From Orientallactaga sibirica (taxonomy: Eukaryota > Chordata > Mammalia > Rodentia > Dipodidae), in contig JAEOAD010000794.1 of the NCBI GenBank assembly GCA_036365145.1, positions 496,001 to 560,000 of the forward strand: a stretch of 64,000 nt of DNA, written 5' to 3'. A model generated the notes under the pieces. That model was not told the DNA's origin. It ran no database searches and was given only the letters and a program-made list of their open reading frames with translations. The stretch's first letter is position 1; each line of letters opens with the position of its first letter. The position numbers and the translations under genes are program-made. Shown here piece after piece: positions 12,335-23,464 of this stretch.

Positions 12335-12665
12335 GATGGATATGGGGCAGCATTATTGCTCACTGAGGGGATACAGGGAAGCATTACTATTCCCCAAGAG
12401 GATGTAAGGTAGCATTATTACTCACCAAGGGGAGACACCAGAAAGTATTATTACTCACCAAGGGGCACGGGCACCGTTATTCCTCACCAAGGGGGAGACA
12501 CTGGGAAGTATTATTACTCGCCGGGGGCATCATTAATTACCAAGAGGATATAAGGCAGCATCGTTACTCACCAAAAGGTGATATGGGGGGCAGCATTGTT
12601 ACTCGCCAAGGCCAGCATTAATGCTCAACAAAGGGGATATGAGGCAGCATTATTACTCACTGAGT
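12335..12665. repeat. Minisatellite, about 11 degenerate units of 20-33 bp
   Basis: The recurrent unit resembles ggcagcattattactcacca followed by aggggatat. I count about eleven units, several shortened (for example those at about 12522 and 12609). Divergence between units suggests an old array with some unit loss. Confidence 0.9.
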
Positions 12666-13068
12666 GTTGCTTCCCTCCTTTGTGTTCCGGGATATAAACT
12701 TCTCAAGAATGTAGACACTTGATCTCAAAGTCACTCATTTATCCACTCGACTATAGTTACCAAGTTTCTACCACTTATGAGCATAGCTAAGACTTCAGTC
12801 ACAGCAGGGGTTAGCCAAGGCTCTTTGCCTGACAGATGTTGTGACCTGAGGTCTTGCCAGTTTCCTAGGGTCTTTGGAGCATTTTTGCATCTTTCTTCCT
12901 TTTACTAGACATGGAGACTTCCCATCTTGATGCCAGGTTAAAATGGTTTGCAGCTTATTTATTTTTCAAACATTGTGTGTCTACATATCCCTCGCTTTAA
13001 TATGATCTGTTTTTTCTATCCTTTGAGCTGTGGGCATTTGGTAGACAGTCAGGGTGTGACCTAACAGT
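12666..13068. other. Intron, nothing recognised
   Basis: No repeat or gene recognised. Confidence 0.4.
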
Positions 13069-13082
13069 TAGTTTTACTTTTT

Positions 13083-13137
13083 AAAAATATTTTATTATTT
13101 ATTTATTTATTTGAGAGACAGATACAGAAATAGGCTG

Positions 13138-13168
<31 letters not shown>

Positions 13169-13330
13169 GGCATGCCAGGGATCCAGCCACTGCAAGCGAA
13201 CTCCAGATCTCCAGATATGTGTGCTCCCTTATGCATTTGGCTTATGTGGGTTCTGAAGAATCGAGCCTCGAACCGGGGTTCTTAGGCTTCACAGGCAAGC
13301 GTTTACCTGCTAAGCCATCTCTCCAGCACC
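13083..13330 (-). repeat. B2-superfamily SINE with target-site duplication
   Basis: T-rich start, GA tract, reverse tRNA-like head. Flanks tagttttacttttt (13069) and tagatttacttttt (13331) form a 14-bp duplication with one mismatch. Confidence 0.95.
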
Positions 13331-13516
13331 TAGATTTACTTTTTGCTCTGTCATATACTTGAACAGGCTATATGCTTGAAATGAAAAGAGAATAGGGGCA
13401 CAAAAGAGAAATGTGTTGAAAGAGACTTCTAGGTAGATTAATATCTTAAAATATTACCCAGCCATGTATCAATTGCAGGGATATTATAAAGTGATCATAA
13501 ACTAGACCACCAAGGA

Positions 13517-13530
13517 CCACTAGGGGGCAA
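13517..13530 (+). promoter_or_regulatory. Candidate CTCF-binding core
   Basis: ccactagggggcaa matches the CTCF core closely, outside any recognised repeat. Confidence 0.45.
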
Positions 13531-13584
13531 TCTATGACTTCAAAACCATTCCTTCCCAATTTAAAAGGCCTCAGTTTGAGCCAA

Positions 13585-13760
13585 GGGAAACCGAGGCAAG
13601 AAGTCTAAGGCCCACTTGGGCTTCAGAGTGAGTTCAAGGCCAGCCTGGGCAACTTAGTGAGCCCATAACTCAACCTACAAAGGAAAAGGAGAGCTGAGGG
13701 ATAGCTCAGTAGTAGGGCACTGGCCTAGCACGTGTGACTGTTTAGGGCTGGGGGTGGGAT
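13585..13760 (+). repeat. B1/ID composite SINE fragment (B4-like)
   Basis: 'gagttcaaggccagcctggg' (7SL part) followed by 'gctgagggatagctcagtag' and 'gggcactggcctagcacgtg' (ID/tRNA-Ala part). Confidence 0.7.
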
Positions 13761-13861
13761 GCTGTAGAAAGCAGCTGGGCTCACCAAGGTCCAGGGCAAG
13801 GCCTCACTGAGCAGGACAGGACCCTCTTGGCAGAGACTCCCCCCTCCTGTGTATTACAGGC

Positions 13862-14160
13862 TAAGTGCCCCTTATCTGGGTCAGAGTATTTTAGATTGCA
13901 GATGTTTTCCAATTTTGGAGTATTTGCATCAACACAATAAGATATGTTGGAGATGGGACCCAAAGCTAACATTAAATTCATTTGTTTCATACACATTTAT
14001 AAAGTTATCCCAAGGACTTTTTTCCTGCATTATTTTAAATGATTTTGTTTAGAATTAATAAAAGTTGCATGATGTGGAAATTTCCACTTGTCCATCATGC
14101 CCCTGTAAGATTTTGGAGTACTTCAGATTTGGGGTTTTCAGGTTGGGGGGCTCAGCTTTT
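13862..14160 (+). mobile_element. Tigger-like DNA transposon remnant
   Basis: 'gtgccccttatctgg', 'ttttggagtatttgcatc', 'aagatatgttggagatggga' and 'gattttggagtacttcagat' follow the order of a non-autonomous TcMar-Tigger element. No transposase frame remains. Confidence 0.6.
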
Positions 14161-14164
14161 CCTG

Positions 14165-14510
14165 GTTTGCAGTCTTTCACAACATTGTATTATGAAACAT
14201 TTCAAATTTACAACCAAGTCCAAGAAATTTAGCAAGGAGCTTTCATTGACTGTCAACCGAATTTTTACCTTTACCATTCACTACACTGGCCTAACCACAT
14301 GTCCCTCCATCTTGCTATCCATTCACCAATCCATCTTACTTTTGACACATTTCAAAGTAAGTCACAGACATCAGTTCAACTCTCTGAAAACATGACAGCA
14401 TGTGAATCACCCACTGGTAAAATTTATATGCAATCCTATGTACACACGTGACATGTACAGTAGTCGAGTTTTGACAAATGCATGTGACTGTTGTCCTAAC
14501 CCCTGTCAAG
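14165..14510 (-). repeat. Old L1 antisense fragment
   Basis: 'acatttcaaatttacaacca', 'ccattcaccaatccat' and 'tcaaagtaagtcacagacat' resemble the antisense of an old L1 5' region that is also seen at 60230-60635. Confidence 0.55.
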
Positions 14511-14529
14511 TTAATCCTCTTTTTTTAAA

Positions 14530-14867
14530 AAAGCGTATGAGTGTGTGTGTGTGGGTGAGTGTGTGGGTGGGTCTGTGTGTGTGTGAGCATGTGTGTGGAG
14601 GCCAGGGGAAAATGTTGGGTGTCATTCTTAGTAAGGCTGTCCACCTCTTTTGAGTCAGAGCCTCCCATTGGCCTGGAGTTTGCCAATTAGGCTAGACTGA
14701 CTGGACAGCGAGCCCCAGGGGTCCACCTCTTTCCCCATTCCCAGCGATGGGATTACAAACACACACATCGCCAAATGTGGTTTTGTTATATAGGCTCTGG
14801 GGATCAAACTCAGGTTCTTATGCTTGGGAGGCAAGTACTTCACTGACTGAGCCATGCCCCTAGTCCC
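14530..14867 (-). repeat. B3-like SINE with GT-rich end
   Basis: (GT)n-type start (14538-14590), 'ggaggccaggggaaaatg', 'ggctagactgactggacagc', and tRNA-like head at the right (ctgagccatgcccctagtccc). Confidence 0.8.
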
Positions 14868-15962
14868 TTAGTCCTCATTTTAAATATCACAGTTATCACT
14901 AAGGAGCTGATAGAAATTGAATCTTGGGAAAGTGCCCTTGTGCACTGGCATGCCTGCTCCCGCCCACTCTGCACACCCTGGGCTCTGGGAACTGAGGCTT
15001 CCTCAGCACCTAAGGCACTTCAGACCACAAACATGATAGTTATTGCTCTTTAAAAAGGTCACAGTAGGCTTGCAGTGAAACTCTCCTTTTGCCCTCACTG
15101 GAGAACAGATCCCCTTAAAACAAGCCCAGCAAGATAACAGCATTATTTTGTTGTTGGGATAAAGAAGCCGAATCAAATTATATCTCCATCTGTGGAGCAC
15201 TGACCAGCTTTCTCAATGCATTGTAGCCAGAGTTGTCTGCACACCCCACAAGGCCAGGGCCAGAGTCCCCTGTGAGGCTTAGAGGCTGTAGGTGAGTGTC
15301 TCGGACATTGAAAACTTGAGGAGGTGGAAGGAAGCTGAAGTTAATTGTGTGCCTGTCTTCTTTCCTGAACATTCTCAGGAGAACAACTGAGGCCAAGTGA
15401 TGGTCAGAGGTCTCCACCTTAGGGTGCATAGTCACCATTCCTGAATGTCTGGTGCGTGACACTGAGGGAGGCTCTGCCCATACCTGACAAGCCCAACTTG
15501 TTACCAGCTCTGGGGTGTACCCAGCAATGTCTTGTGTACATGTGATGCTCAGCCTCCCTGTTTGGACATCTCGCATATCAGAATAAAACACCATCATGTA
15601 AGGAAATAAAATACAAAAACAAGTGTGTTCATTGATGACTTGTTTGCAGTGGAAAACACTGGAACCCACTTTGCTCAGATTTAGCCATTTTATGTGATAC
15701 TAGGCATTCACGGAAGCCATGAACTAAAGTAAGAAGTACATGGGGCTTCTACGGAGCTGGTCTCATTCTGCTTTTTGAAGTGGGAATTGGCTGCCCTGAT
15801 GGGTTCTGTTTGTGAAAATCCATCAAGTTGCATGATTATAATTTGTACACACATAGAAACACATACTTCATGTTTGTTTGTTTTTTACAAAATTGAGGAA
15901 AAAGAAATTCTAACTAACTAAAACCACAGTGGGTTAAGTTACAGCTATTGGCCTAAAGCAGA
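14868..15962. other. Intron with an unexplained 163-codon frame
   Basis: No repeat recognised. The - strand frame 15178-15669 is open for 163 codons but resembles no family, and nearby splice signals are unremarkable. I treat it as chance or an unrecognised old element. Confidence 0.35.
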
Positions 15963-16395
15963 AGTTGGCAAATTATGTCCTATAGGCCAAAGCTAGTCTG
16001 CTGCTTATTTTTATAAATAATTTTATTAGTATACCACCATACCTGTACATTTCCATGATGTCGATGGCTGCTCTTTTTAAAAATATTTTATTTGTTTATT
16101 TATTTATTTGCAAGTAGAGAGACAATTTGTGTGCCAGGGCATAGTGCCACTGGAAACAAACTCCAGATGCATGCGCCACTTTGTGCATCTGACTTTAAGT
16201 GTGTGCTGTGGAATTGAACCTAGATTGTTAGGTTTTGCAGGCAAGCGCCTTAATCACTGAGCAATCTCCCCAGCCAGTTGCTCTTTTTGATCCAATGGAA
16301 AGGTTCATTGAGTAACCATATTTGAACCTGTATATTTCTGCAAACCTAGAATGTTTGCTTTTTGATAAAAAATATTCGCCAACTCCTTACCTAGA
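15963..16395. mobile_element. hAT-like non-autonomous DNA transposon, split by a SINE
   Basis: The ends form imperfect inverted repeats: agaagttggcaaatta at the left and the complement of aatattcgccaactcctta at the right. The interior 'ttataaataattttattagt' is typical of an abundant mammalian hAT element. The SINE at 16079-16278 splits it. Confidence 0.7.
16079..16278 (-). repeat. B2-superfamily SINE with target-site duplication
   Basis: Flanked by tgctcttttt at 16069-16078 and 16279-16288. Antisense head at the right (gagcaatctccccagcc). Confidence 0.93.
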
Positions 16396-16453
16396 GGAAC
16401 ATCTCAGTATATTATTAAGTAATGAGATTAGGTTGCATAAAAGTGCTTGTATG

Positions 16454-16619
16454 ACTGGGTGTGGTGGCGCATGCCTTTAATCCCAGCACTCGGGAGGCAG
16501 AGGTAGGAGGATCACCATGAGTTCAAGGCCACCCTGAGAATTCCAGGTCAGCCTGGGCCAGAGTGAGACCCTACCTCAAAAACCAAAAAAAAAAAAATAA
16601 AATAAAATAAAAAAAAATA
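16454..16619 (+). repeat. B1 SINE with target-site duplication
   Basis: Standard B1 with a short deletion in the repeated middle and an A-rich tail. Flanked by tgcttgtatg (16444) and tgcttatatg (16620). Confidence 0.95.
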
Positions 16620-16647
16620 TGCTTATATGTTTCTCAAGGATGGGAAC

Positions 16648-16998
16648 TGTTACAGTCAGGTTCACATTGCTGGCAGAAAACACTCTTCCAAGAGCAGCTT
16701 GTGTGTGTGTGTGGGGGGTTATTTAGGCTTACAGACTTGAGCGGAAGCTCCATGATGGCAGGGGAAATGATGGCATGAGCAGAGGGTGGACATCACCTGC
16801 TGGCCAACATCAGGTGGACAACAGCAACAGGAGAGTGTGCCAAACACTTGCAAGAGGAAGCTGGCTCTAACACCCATAAGCCTGCCCCCAACAATACACT
16901 GCCTCCAGGAGGATTCAGTTCCTAAATTACCACTAGCTGGGAACCTAAGCATTCAGAACACCTAAGTTTATGGAGGACACCTGAATTAAACCACGACA
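16648..16998 (-). repeat. Solo MaLR LTR
   Basis: 351 bp from tgttacagtcaggttcac to ccacgaca, same subfamily as 8129-8471. Flanks ggaac / ggaag suggest the 5-bp duplication. Holds an internal GT/G tract near 16700. Confidence 0.88.
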
Positions 16999-17141
16999 GG
17001 AAGGAGGGGGTAGAAGGATATAAAGTGGATTTTATACGTTGAGACTACAGAGGACTGGGAATGGAGAGCCTGGGGAGGGGCTATTGGTATCATTTCTTTA
17101 TATGTCTTTGTGTTTCTTTAGTTGGAATAAATACATTTCAC

Positions 17142-17143
<2 letters not shown>

Positions 17144-17188
<45 letters not shown>
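17144..17188. repeat. (TG)n microsatellite
   Basis: About 22 uninterrupted TG units. Confidence 0.98.
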
Positions 17189-17190
<2 letters not shown>

Positions 17191-17344
17191 GAGGGGATTG
17201 AATCCAGGGCTTTATGCATTCTAGGCAAATGTTCGATATAACTGACAACTTTTAAGAGCTTTTTAAGACTTTGTTTTGAATCCAAGTTTCACGAAGTTGC
17301 TCAGGCTCGTCTTAAAGTTGTGGTACGCCTGTTTAGGCATCTGG

Positions 17345-17704
17345 AGAAGGTGAGTTTTCTAATGTTTTGGTGCATGTGTATGATGAGTGTGGGTGTTCAT
17401 GTGTGAGTATTGGTAAACACACCACAGTGTATATGGAGTGGTCAGAGGACAACTTCAGGTGTTGGTCTTCGCCTTCCACCTTGTTTTGAGGCAATGTCTT
17501 TCGGGGGTTAGTGCTGCGTTTGCCAGGCTAGCTGACTCATGAGCTTCTGGTTCTCCTGTTTCCTCTTTCCTTCTCTGTAGGAGCCCTAGGATGACAAATG
17601 CTTACGGTGTAGCATTCACTTTTATGTGGCTTTTGGGGATCCAAACTCTAGTCCTCACTCTTATATGGCAAGTGCCTTATCCACTGAACTATCTTCCCAG
17701 TCCT
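17345..17704 (-). repeat. Long B3/B2-related SINE
   Basis: 'tcagaggacaacttcaggtg', 'ttggggatccaaactctagt' and 'ggcaagtgccttatccactg' end in a tRNA-like head (aactatcttcccagtcc). Same family as 43875-44455. Confidence 0.7.
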
Positions 17705-17707
17705 AGT

Positions 17708-17877
17708 TTTGTTTTGTTTTGTTTTATTTATTTTTGTTTTTCGAGGTAGGGTCTCACTCTAGCCCAGGGTGACCTGGAATTCACTCTATATTCTCAGGGT
17801 AGCCTCGAACACATGGAGATCCTCCTACCTCTGCCTCCTGAGTGCTGGGATTAAAGACATGCGCCACCATGCCTGGC
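17708..17877 (-). repeat. B1 SINE (first of two in tandem)
   Basis: Antisense B1 with T-rich start. Ends gccaccatgcctggc and abuts a second antisense B1. Confidence 0.92.
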
Positions 17878-17878
17878 A

Positions 17879-18032
17879 TTTTTTGTTTTTTTTTTTTTAG
17901 GTTGGTTCTCACTCTAGCTCAGGCTGACCTGGAATTCACTATGTAATCTCAGGCTGGCCTCGAACTCACAGCGATTCTCCCACCTCTGCCTCCTGAGTGC
18001 TGGGATTAAAGGCGTGCACCACCATGTCTGGT
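17879..18032 (-). repeat. B1 SINE (second of two in tandem)
   Basis: Antisense B1 from the poly-T at about 17888 to gcaccaccatgtctgg. Similar words cctagtttt (17702) and tctagtttt (about 18033) bracket the pair, as if one inserted in the tail of the other. Confidence 0.92.
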
Positions 18033-18222
18033 TCTAGTTTTATAATTTTTGGGAAAAAAACAGAAAAATCTCTAAATAATAAAAACAAATTTAAATAATT
18101 GATCCAAACAGCAGCAGTCAAAACAATATAGACAGTGCCAGGGACAGAGTGCTGGGTGCTTTGAGAAGGGTGTTGATGGTCTAGGAGCAGAGCCAGGCTC
18201 AGGCCCAGTCTGGGTATTTTTT

Positions 18223-18442
18223 TTTCTGTTTCTTTTCTTTTTATTGTTTATTTGCAGAGAGAGAGAGAGAAAAAGAGAGAGAGAAAGAGAATTGGTGCAT
18301 CAGGGCCTCCAGCCACTGCAAACGAACTCCAGATGTATGCACCACTTTGTACATCTGGCTTTACGTGGGCAATGGGGAATCTAACCAGGGTCCTTAGGTG
18401 TTGCAGGCAAGTGCCTTAACTGCTGAGCCATCTCTCCAGCCT
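18223..18442 (-). repeat. B2-superfamily SINE with target-site duplication
   Basis: GA tract, body and antisense head. agtctggg occurs just before (18207) and just after (18443). Confidence 0.92.
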
Positions 18443-18691
18443 AGTCTGGGCAGTTTTTAGTTTCTTTTGTCATTAACATCTAGTTTGTGTCTGTCTATGC
18501 ATCTTGTGAGCTTTGTGGGGTTTGCACTGGCTGCCTTCTTCAGATGGGTCACCCCATCCTGTCCCACCTCCAAATCCTTTGACTTAAAGAAACTGTCCTA
18601 CTTTCAGCGCAGTCCCTACAGCCTGGCTTTCTAAAGCCTTTGAGTTTTTTTTGCTGGTGGGGGGGCGGAGTTTAGAGTTCAGAAATCACTG
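18443..18691. other. Intron, nothing recognised
   Basis: Contains a short G-run (ggtgggggggcgg) near 18655. Confidence 0.4.
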
Positions 18692-18962
18692 GAGGGGCTG
18701 GTGCCATTGTGCACTTGGTAAAGTCATGGCCATGCAAATTTGAGGGACTAAGTTCAGATCTGGAGAATCACATTTGCAATCCTAGTGCTTGGGAGGTGGG
18801 GATAGGTGGGTCTCTGGGACTTGCTGACTAGCTTAGATTAAGGTCAGTCAGTGAAATCTGGGTTCATTGAGAAATGCTATATCAAAAAACAAGGTGAAAA
18901 GCGATGGAGAAAGATATCCAATGTCACATGCATATGCATGCACTCTCCCCTACACACACACC
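18692..18962 (+). repeat. B3-like SINE
   Basis: Diverged tRNA-like head, 'tgcaatcctagtgcttggga', 'aaacaaggtgaaaagcgatg', and a CA-rich end. Confidence 0.65.
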
Positions 18963-18989
18963 GTTGGAGACTGTGGTCACTCTTGACTC

Positions 18990-19098
18990 CAACAACTGTG
19001 TTAACTTCACCTGAGAACTCATTAAAAATGCAGAAATTTCTAGTCCCATTCCATGCCTGGGACTCAGAATCTGCATTTGACATTATCCACAGGCAGGT
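18990..19098 (+). mobile_element. MER5A-like hAT fragment
   Basis: 'tcacctgagaactcattaaa', 'aatgcagaaatttctagtcc' and 'gggactcagaatctgcattt' follow MER5A order. Confidence 0.65.
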
Positions 19099-19172
19099 TT
19101 TTCTGCACTCAAACAGCCCAGCATCCTGCTGCAGCTGGATGACCACGCTGAAGTGGGAAGAACACACACGCT

Positions 19173-19186
19173 CCACTAGGTGGCAG
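19173..19186 (+). promoter_or_regulatory. Candidate CTCF-binding core
   Basis: ccactaggtggcag is a near-consensus CTCF core outside a recognised repeat. Confidence 0.45.
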
Positions 19187-19276
19187 GCAGGACCCGTGCT
19201 CCTCTCCCTGCAGAGGCAGCCACACAGCCCGCTGCTCTGTTTACAGAATCCATCAGTTGTGACGCTTTGATATCAG

Positions 19277-19351
19277 GGCTGTGGGTGTGTGGGGGGCGGG
19301 GGAGGAGTGCGTAGGTGGGGGGACAAGGGTGGGTACAGGGAAGAGGGGGCA
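19277..19351 (+). other. G-run cluster with G-quadruplex potential
   Basis: At least seven runs of three or more G within 75 bases on the sense strand, for example ggggggcgggggagg and ggtggggggacaagggtggg. Confidence 0.75.
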
Positions 19352-19627
19352 GAATCCCTTTTGCTGCTGGCCTGAGTCTACTGTGTGTCCTGGCATGGCT
19401 TCTGCAGGGTGAGCTCCAAGCTTGGGGCATTGGTATCCCGTCACTGGAACCTTTCTTTCTGGCTTTGCCTTTGCAGCCTGCCTCTCACAGGGAGCTTGCA
19501 GACTTCAGGAGAGCTGCCTGGCCCCTAGCTTCTAGCTGGCTTTCCTCATGGACTTGCTGCAGCCGGCCATCTCAGAGGCTGGAGCTGGATATTGAGGGCA
19601 GGCCTGGGTTCAAATCCTGACTCTTTC

Positions 19628-19975
19628 ACTTCCACAAATATTTGAGTCCCTCCTGCATGTGGAGCATGCTCTACCCACCCTGAGGAAGACATGACGTGCT
19701 TATTCTTGTGGCCCCTGCCTTTATCCTAACGATGGCATACAAACAAGAAGCAAACAAAATAAGACATGCTATAAAGGAAATAAGGTGAAGAAGGTAGATA
19801 AGACAGGTGGCGGCTAGGGGCTTATATGTCATTACAGAGCTGATGGCATTTAGTTGAGACTTGGATGAAAAGTGTGGAGAGAGCCCGCTTATTGCAGATT
19901 CTAGGGAAAAGCATGCCAGTCAGAGAAAACAGCAGGTGCAGAGGCCCTGAGGGAGAACTCAGTCCTGTGTCCATG
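19628..19975 (-). repeat. L2 LINE fragment
   Basis: 'acaaatatttgagtccctcc', 'agacatgctataaaggaaat', 'gaaaacagcaggtgcagagg' and 'ccctgagggagaactcagtc' follow the L2 antisense order over ~350 bp. Confidence 0.8.
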
Positions 19976-20324
19976 GAAGAGGGAAAAGGTCTCTCGAAAG
20001 CTCTGCTCAGCTTTTCCCTGTTGCCTCAGTCCTATGGGGCAGGCTTTTCCTGTGATTGGGCTGTGGAAGTGGGGCAGGGGAGAAGTACTCTGGAGACATT
20101 GCAGGAAGCTCTGTGGAGGAGGAAGGAGGGGAACTCATAGAGGGTTGAGAGGGGGGAGGACCATGGCTTGTGTGTGTCACGTGCTCATCATAGCCTGGGC
20201 AGGGCTGCACTGGGCATCATGGGGCAGAAGATCTAGACAAGGCATGGGTTCAGTTCCAGAGCAGGTTTGAGGTGTGGGATGGATTCTTCTACTCTGCCAC
20301 CTCCAACACTTGCTGATGACAAGT
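19976..20324. other. Intron, nothing recognised
   Basis: No repeat recognised. Confidence 0.4.
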
Positions 20325-20545
20325 ACCACACACTAAACTGGGTACTTTCCCCAATGATCTCATGTAATCCTACTAACAACCCTGTGACCTAGTTACTAAT
20401 ACTGTCTCCATTTTCTAGATGAGGAAACTGGAGAAAAAGAGAGATAGAAGAAAGGGAGGGGAGAGAGGGAGGAAGAAATTAGTGACTTTCTCTGAGCCAC
20501 ACAGCCTTCTTGTGGTGCTGGGAATTGAACCTAGGGATTTAGCTT
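20325..20545 (-). repeat. MIR with purine-rich insertion
   Basis: 'tgatctcatgtaatcctact', 'tagatgaggaaactggaga' and 'tgactttctctgagccacac' are MIR antisense blocks. A GA-rich stretch (about 20433-20475) separates the last two. Confidence 0.7.
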
Positions 20546-21930
20546 CAGACAACTGTTCTTGAGCACTATATGTGAAGTCACTAAAGATACAGGTGATATG
20601 GTGACAGTACAGGTACATGCTGTTGGACCAACTGTATGGTGTTTCTAAAGCCCTGCCCTTGTGCCCATCTCATAATGTGAACTTGAACAGCACACCCTGA
20701 CTCAATTCTCCTGACTGCTTTTGCGGTCAGTTCTTCTCCCATTCTATATTCTTCAGAAACTGGGACCCTCCTCTCTTGCTCCCTTGTACTGATGGGCAGA
20801 GTCTTTGCTTCCCAGGGTTCCATTTTCCCTACTCACCCCCCACGTCCCAGTATTGATTCTTCTGCTCCGGGAGTATGTCAGGGTTGTTACAGGACAGATT
20901 CCCCTTGTTCAGGCCAACCTGTCTCTCTGCAGAAAGATAGATTGCATTGGCCAAGATCTTACCAAAAGAGTGGCTAAATCCATGGGTTATGAAAAGTAGA
21001 CAGACCAAGAAAGCCCCTCTAAACCTCACTTTGGTAGGGTCAGGAGATGGGTTATTTACTGCTGGCAACCTTCCCTACTTGGAAGGTAAGGAAACCCAGG
21101 CGAACAAAGCAAGAATGCTGAGCGCCAAACCCATGGTGTTACTAGAAGAATTCATTGGGTAGTGTATGGCGAGGGTCTAGAAAACCACCTGCTATACATG
21201 AGGGGCCCTATATGTATTTGTTGGCATAGTTTACCCAACCCTTTCTGACCCTCCCAGCTAATCCTGCCTGTTAACTAAATTTAGAATTCCCTGTTTAGTG
21301 ACCTCTTAGTTTCCTTTCCAAAGTGACTGTGTTTTCTTTGGACAAGAAACCCAGTTTACTGGGCCCTGTGCCTACTGTCATGGGGCAGGCAGAGAAAGGC
21401 TTGATTAGAGCCACTTGCCCCCCAAAATGATAGCTCTTGTCTATTTCTGCCCAGTTCTCTTTGACATGGCATGTATATGTTGAACATTAATTCTGAAGCC
21501 AAATCTTTAATGAGAAAGTGAGGCATTTGAGACTGTACCTGGTGGTCACAAGTACTCTCTCCACCTGAAGTGGTGTGTACATAACAGAGGCCATCAGAAC
21601 ACCTGGTTTCTAAGCCTGTCACTTTAAGACATCTAATTTTTCATCCAATACTTGCTAACATTCATTATCCATCAGAAGCTGTAGAGGACCATCTCGGAAT
21701 TCTCACCTCAGATCTTTAAGGTTATACTGTCAGTTTGCAGGCAAAGCAGCTGATGTTTGGAGCACTTCAGTGACTCATTACAGCCACACAGCTGTCAAGT
21801 GGCCCACGTCAGACACAAGCCCTGCACTAGTCACATTCCAAGACCTGTGCCCCTAACCACTCCCCGTTCTGCCTTGCTGGGTACTCTGGGGCATCTCAAG
21901 CTCAGTGCATTGAGATCATTAGGACTTGAG
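20546..21930. other. Intron, nothing recognised
   Basis: About 1.4 kb with no mobile element or gene I recognise, one of the longer repeat-free stretches. Confidence 0.4.
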
Positions 21931-21995
21931 AATGCAGGAGAGAGAGAGAGAGAGGGATGTAGGGAGGGAGGAGTGGGGAGAGAGGGAGAGAAGGC
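21931..21995. repeat. GA-rich low-complexity tract
   Basis: aggagagagagagagagagg followed by ggagggaggagtggggagag. Confidence 0.9.
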
Positions 21996-22282
21996 TATAC
22001 AATGCTCACAGCAGTGTCCTGAGAAAATGTTCTGACTTAAGAATAAAGATGCTTACAGGTGTTAGGTTACTCTGGTCACAGTCATTTGAATAGAGGGAAA
22101 AGTAGGTGTACTTAGCCTTTGGAAGAGATCCGTGCCATTCAGAGACTGAGAGCCACTTTGAGTGCAATGGAATGAGGCTTTACTGTAAGACTTGGGTCCA
22201 CTGAGGATGGAAAGTTCTGGAATGTTATGTTGGGAAATCAAAGGAGAGGTATGGCCAAGCTGGACAAGTTGGCCATAGCTCA

Positions 22283-22287
<5 letters not shown>
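21996..22287. other. Intron, nothing recognised
   Basis: No repeat recognised. Confidence 0.4.

Positions 22288-22313
<26 letters not shown>
22288..22313. repeat. (AC)n microsatellite
   Basis: 13 uninterrupted AC units. Confidence 0.98.
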
Positions 22314-22924
22314 GCAATCACACACAACTGAAACCAAACTGCCATGAAATAATATTCAAGTTAGGGCGTGCAGCCTTGTGAACTGCCTTTTCTATAGTCT
22401 CTGGATCTGTTTCCTTTAAGAAACCCTTTAAAGAAAATGGCTCTGACTCTCTAAAGTGATTTCACTGCACACTGACAAAGGTGTCATGACCCCTCCATCA
22501 GGAAACCAGTGCTCAGATGACACGATTCTCTTGCTGCATCCTAAGATGACATTTCTTTTGCGATGTGCTCTGGATAAAGGCAGCATATCACACTGCCAGT
22601 CTGTCCTGAGGTCTCACCGTGGAGTAAACCTCTCAGCTTCCCACACCACATACTGGAGGCCTCATCTCCCACCTTTGGGTGCATTTCTTTTTGCAAGTTC
22701 AAAGCTGGGCACTGGTATTGTTGGATTCACACCAGGACCGTGTTGGGAACCTTTCAGTCCTCTTGTTCTTGGGCCAGGCGTCTCCTAGACATGACCCTGA
22801 CACGCATTCTTTGTGTCAGGTCAGTGTCACTTCTCCTAGCCCTGCCCACCTCCCATCTTATTCCTTTTGTCTTAAAATGTAGAAGAGGAGGCATATTACA
22901 CCCCGACATGCACACACACAAAGA
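22314..22924. other. Intron, nothing recognised
   Basis: No repeat recognised. Confidence 0.4.
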
Positions 22925-23110
22925 AGAACCAGGGAGCACTCAGGAGACCAGGAGCACTCAGGATTTGAGGAGTACTCTGGAGAGGGAGCATTCATGAGAC
23001 TGGGAGCACTCAGGGTTTGAGGAGCATTCAGGAGATTGGGAGCACCCAGGAGACAGGAAGCACTAGAAAAGAGGAAGCACTCAGGAGAAGGAGCACTTAG
23101 GAGACAGGAA
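22925..23110. repeat. Minisatellite, about 17-25-bp units
   Basis: Recurrent unit gggagcactcaggagac, alternating with a longer form containing atttgaggagca. About ten units of unequal length. Confidence 0.88.
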
Positions 23111-23464
23111 GTGAGTGGGCCCAGTGGGTAACAGTTTTTCATGTGGTTTTGCTGTAAGGAATCGGCAAGGTGTGGTAAGCAGACATCAGATTAGCAAGTG
23201 AGTGCTTTGGCAGGCTTTGGGGTGTAAGGACTACCTTATGGCCCCTGGGCCTGAAATGTAAGAGCCCATGAAGGAGACTGGCAGTGTGGCTAGAGGTGTC
23301 TTCATTTGCATAGGAAAGGTGCATTTATAGATGTCCTTCTCTCCAGGGTCAGCAAGGCCCCGAGAAGTCAGAACATCAGAAATTCAGAAACCTAAATGTA
23401 AGATTCAGACACTGTAAATTACTTTTATTGAATTATTTTATGAAACACTATGGAAATTAAAAAG
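23111..23464. other. Intron, nothing recognised
   Basis: No repeat recognised. Confidence 0.4.

Noticed and set aside
12335..12665. CRISPR-like regular array
   Set aside because: Units are contiguous degenerate tandem repeats without spacers, in a mammalian intron.
15178..15669. 163-codon open frame on the minus strand
   Set aside because: No recognisable family, domain or splice context. Length is within chance for 64 kb.
22858..23142. Repetitive peptide frame over the minisatellite
   Set aside because: A tandem repeat naturally stays open in one frame. No start context or transcript signal.
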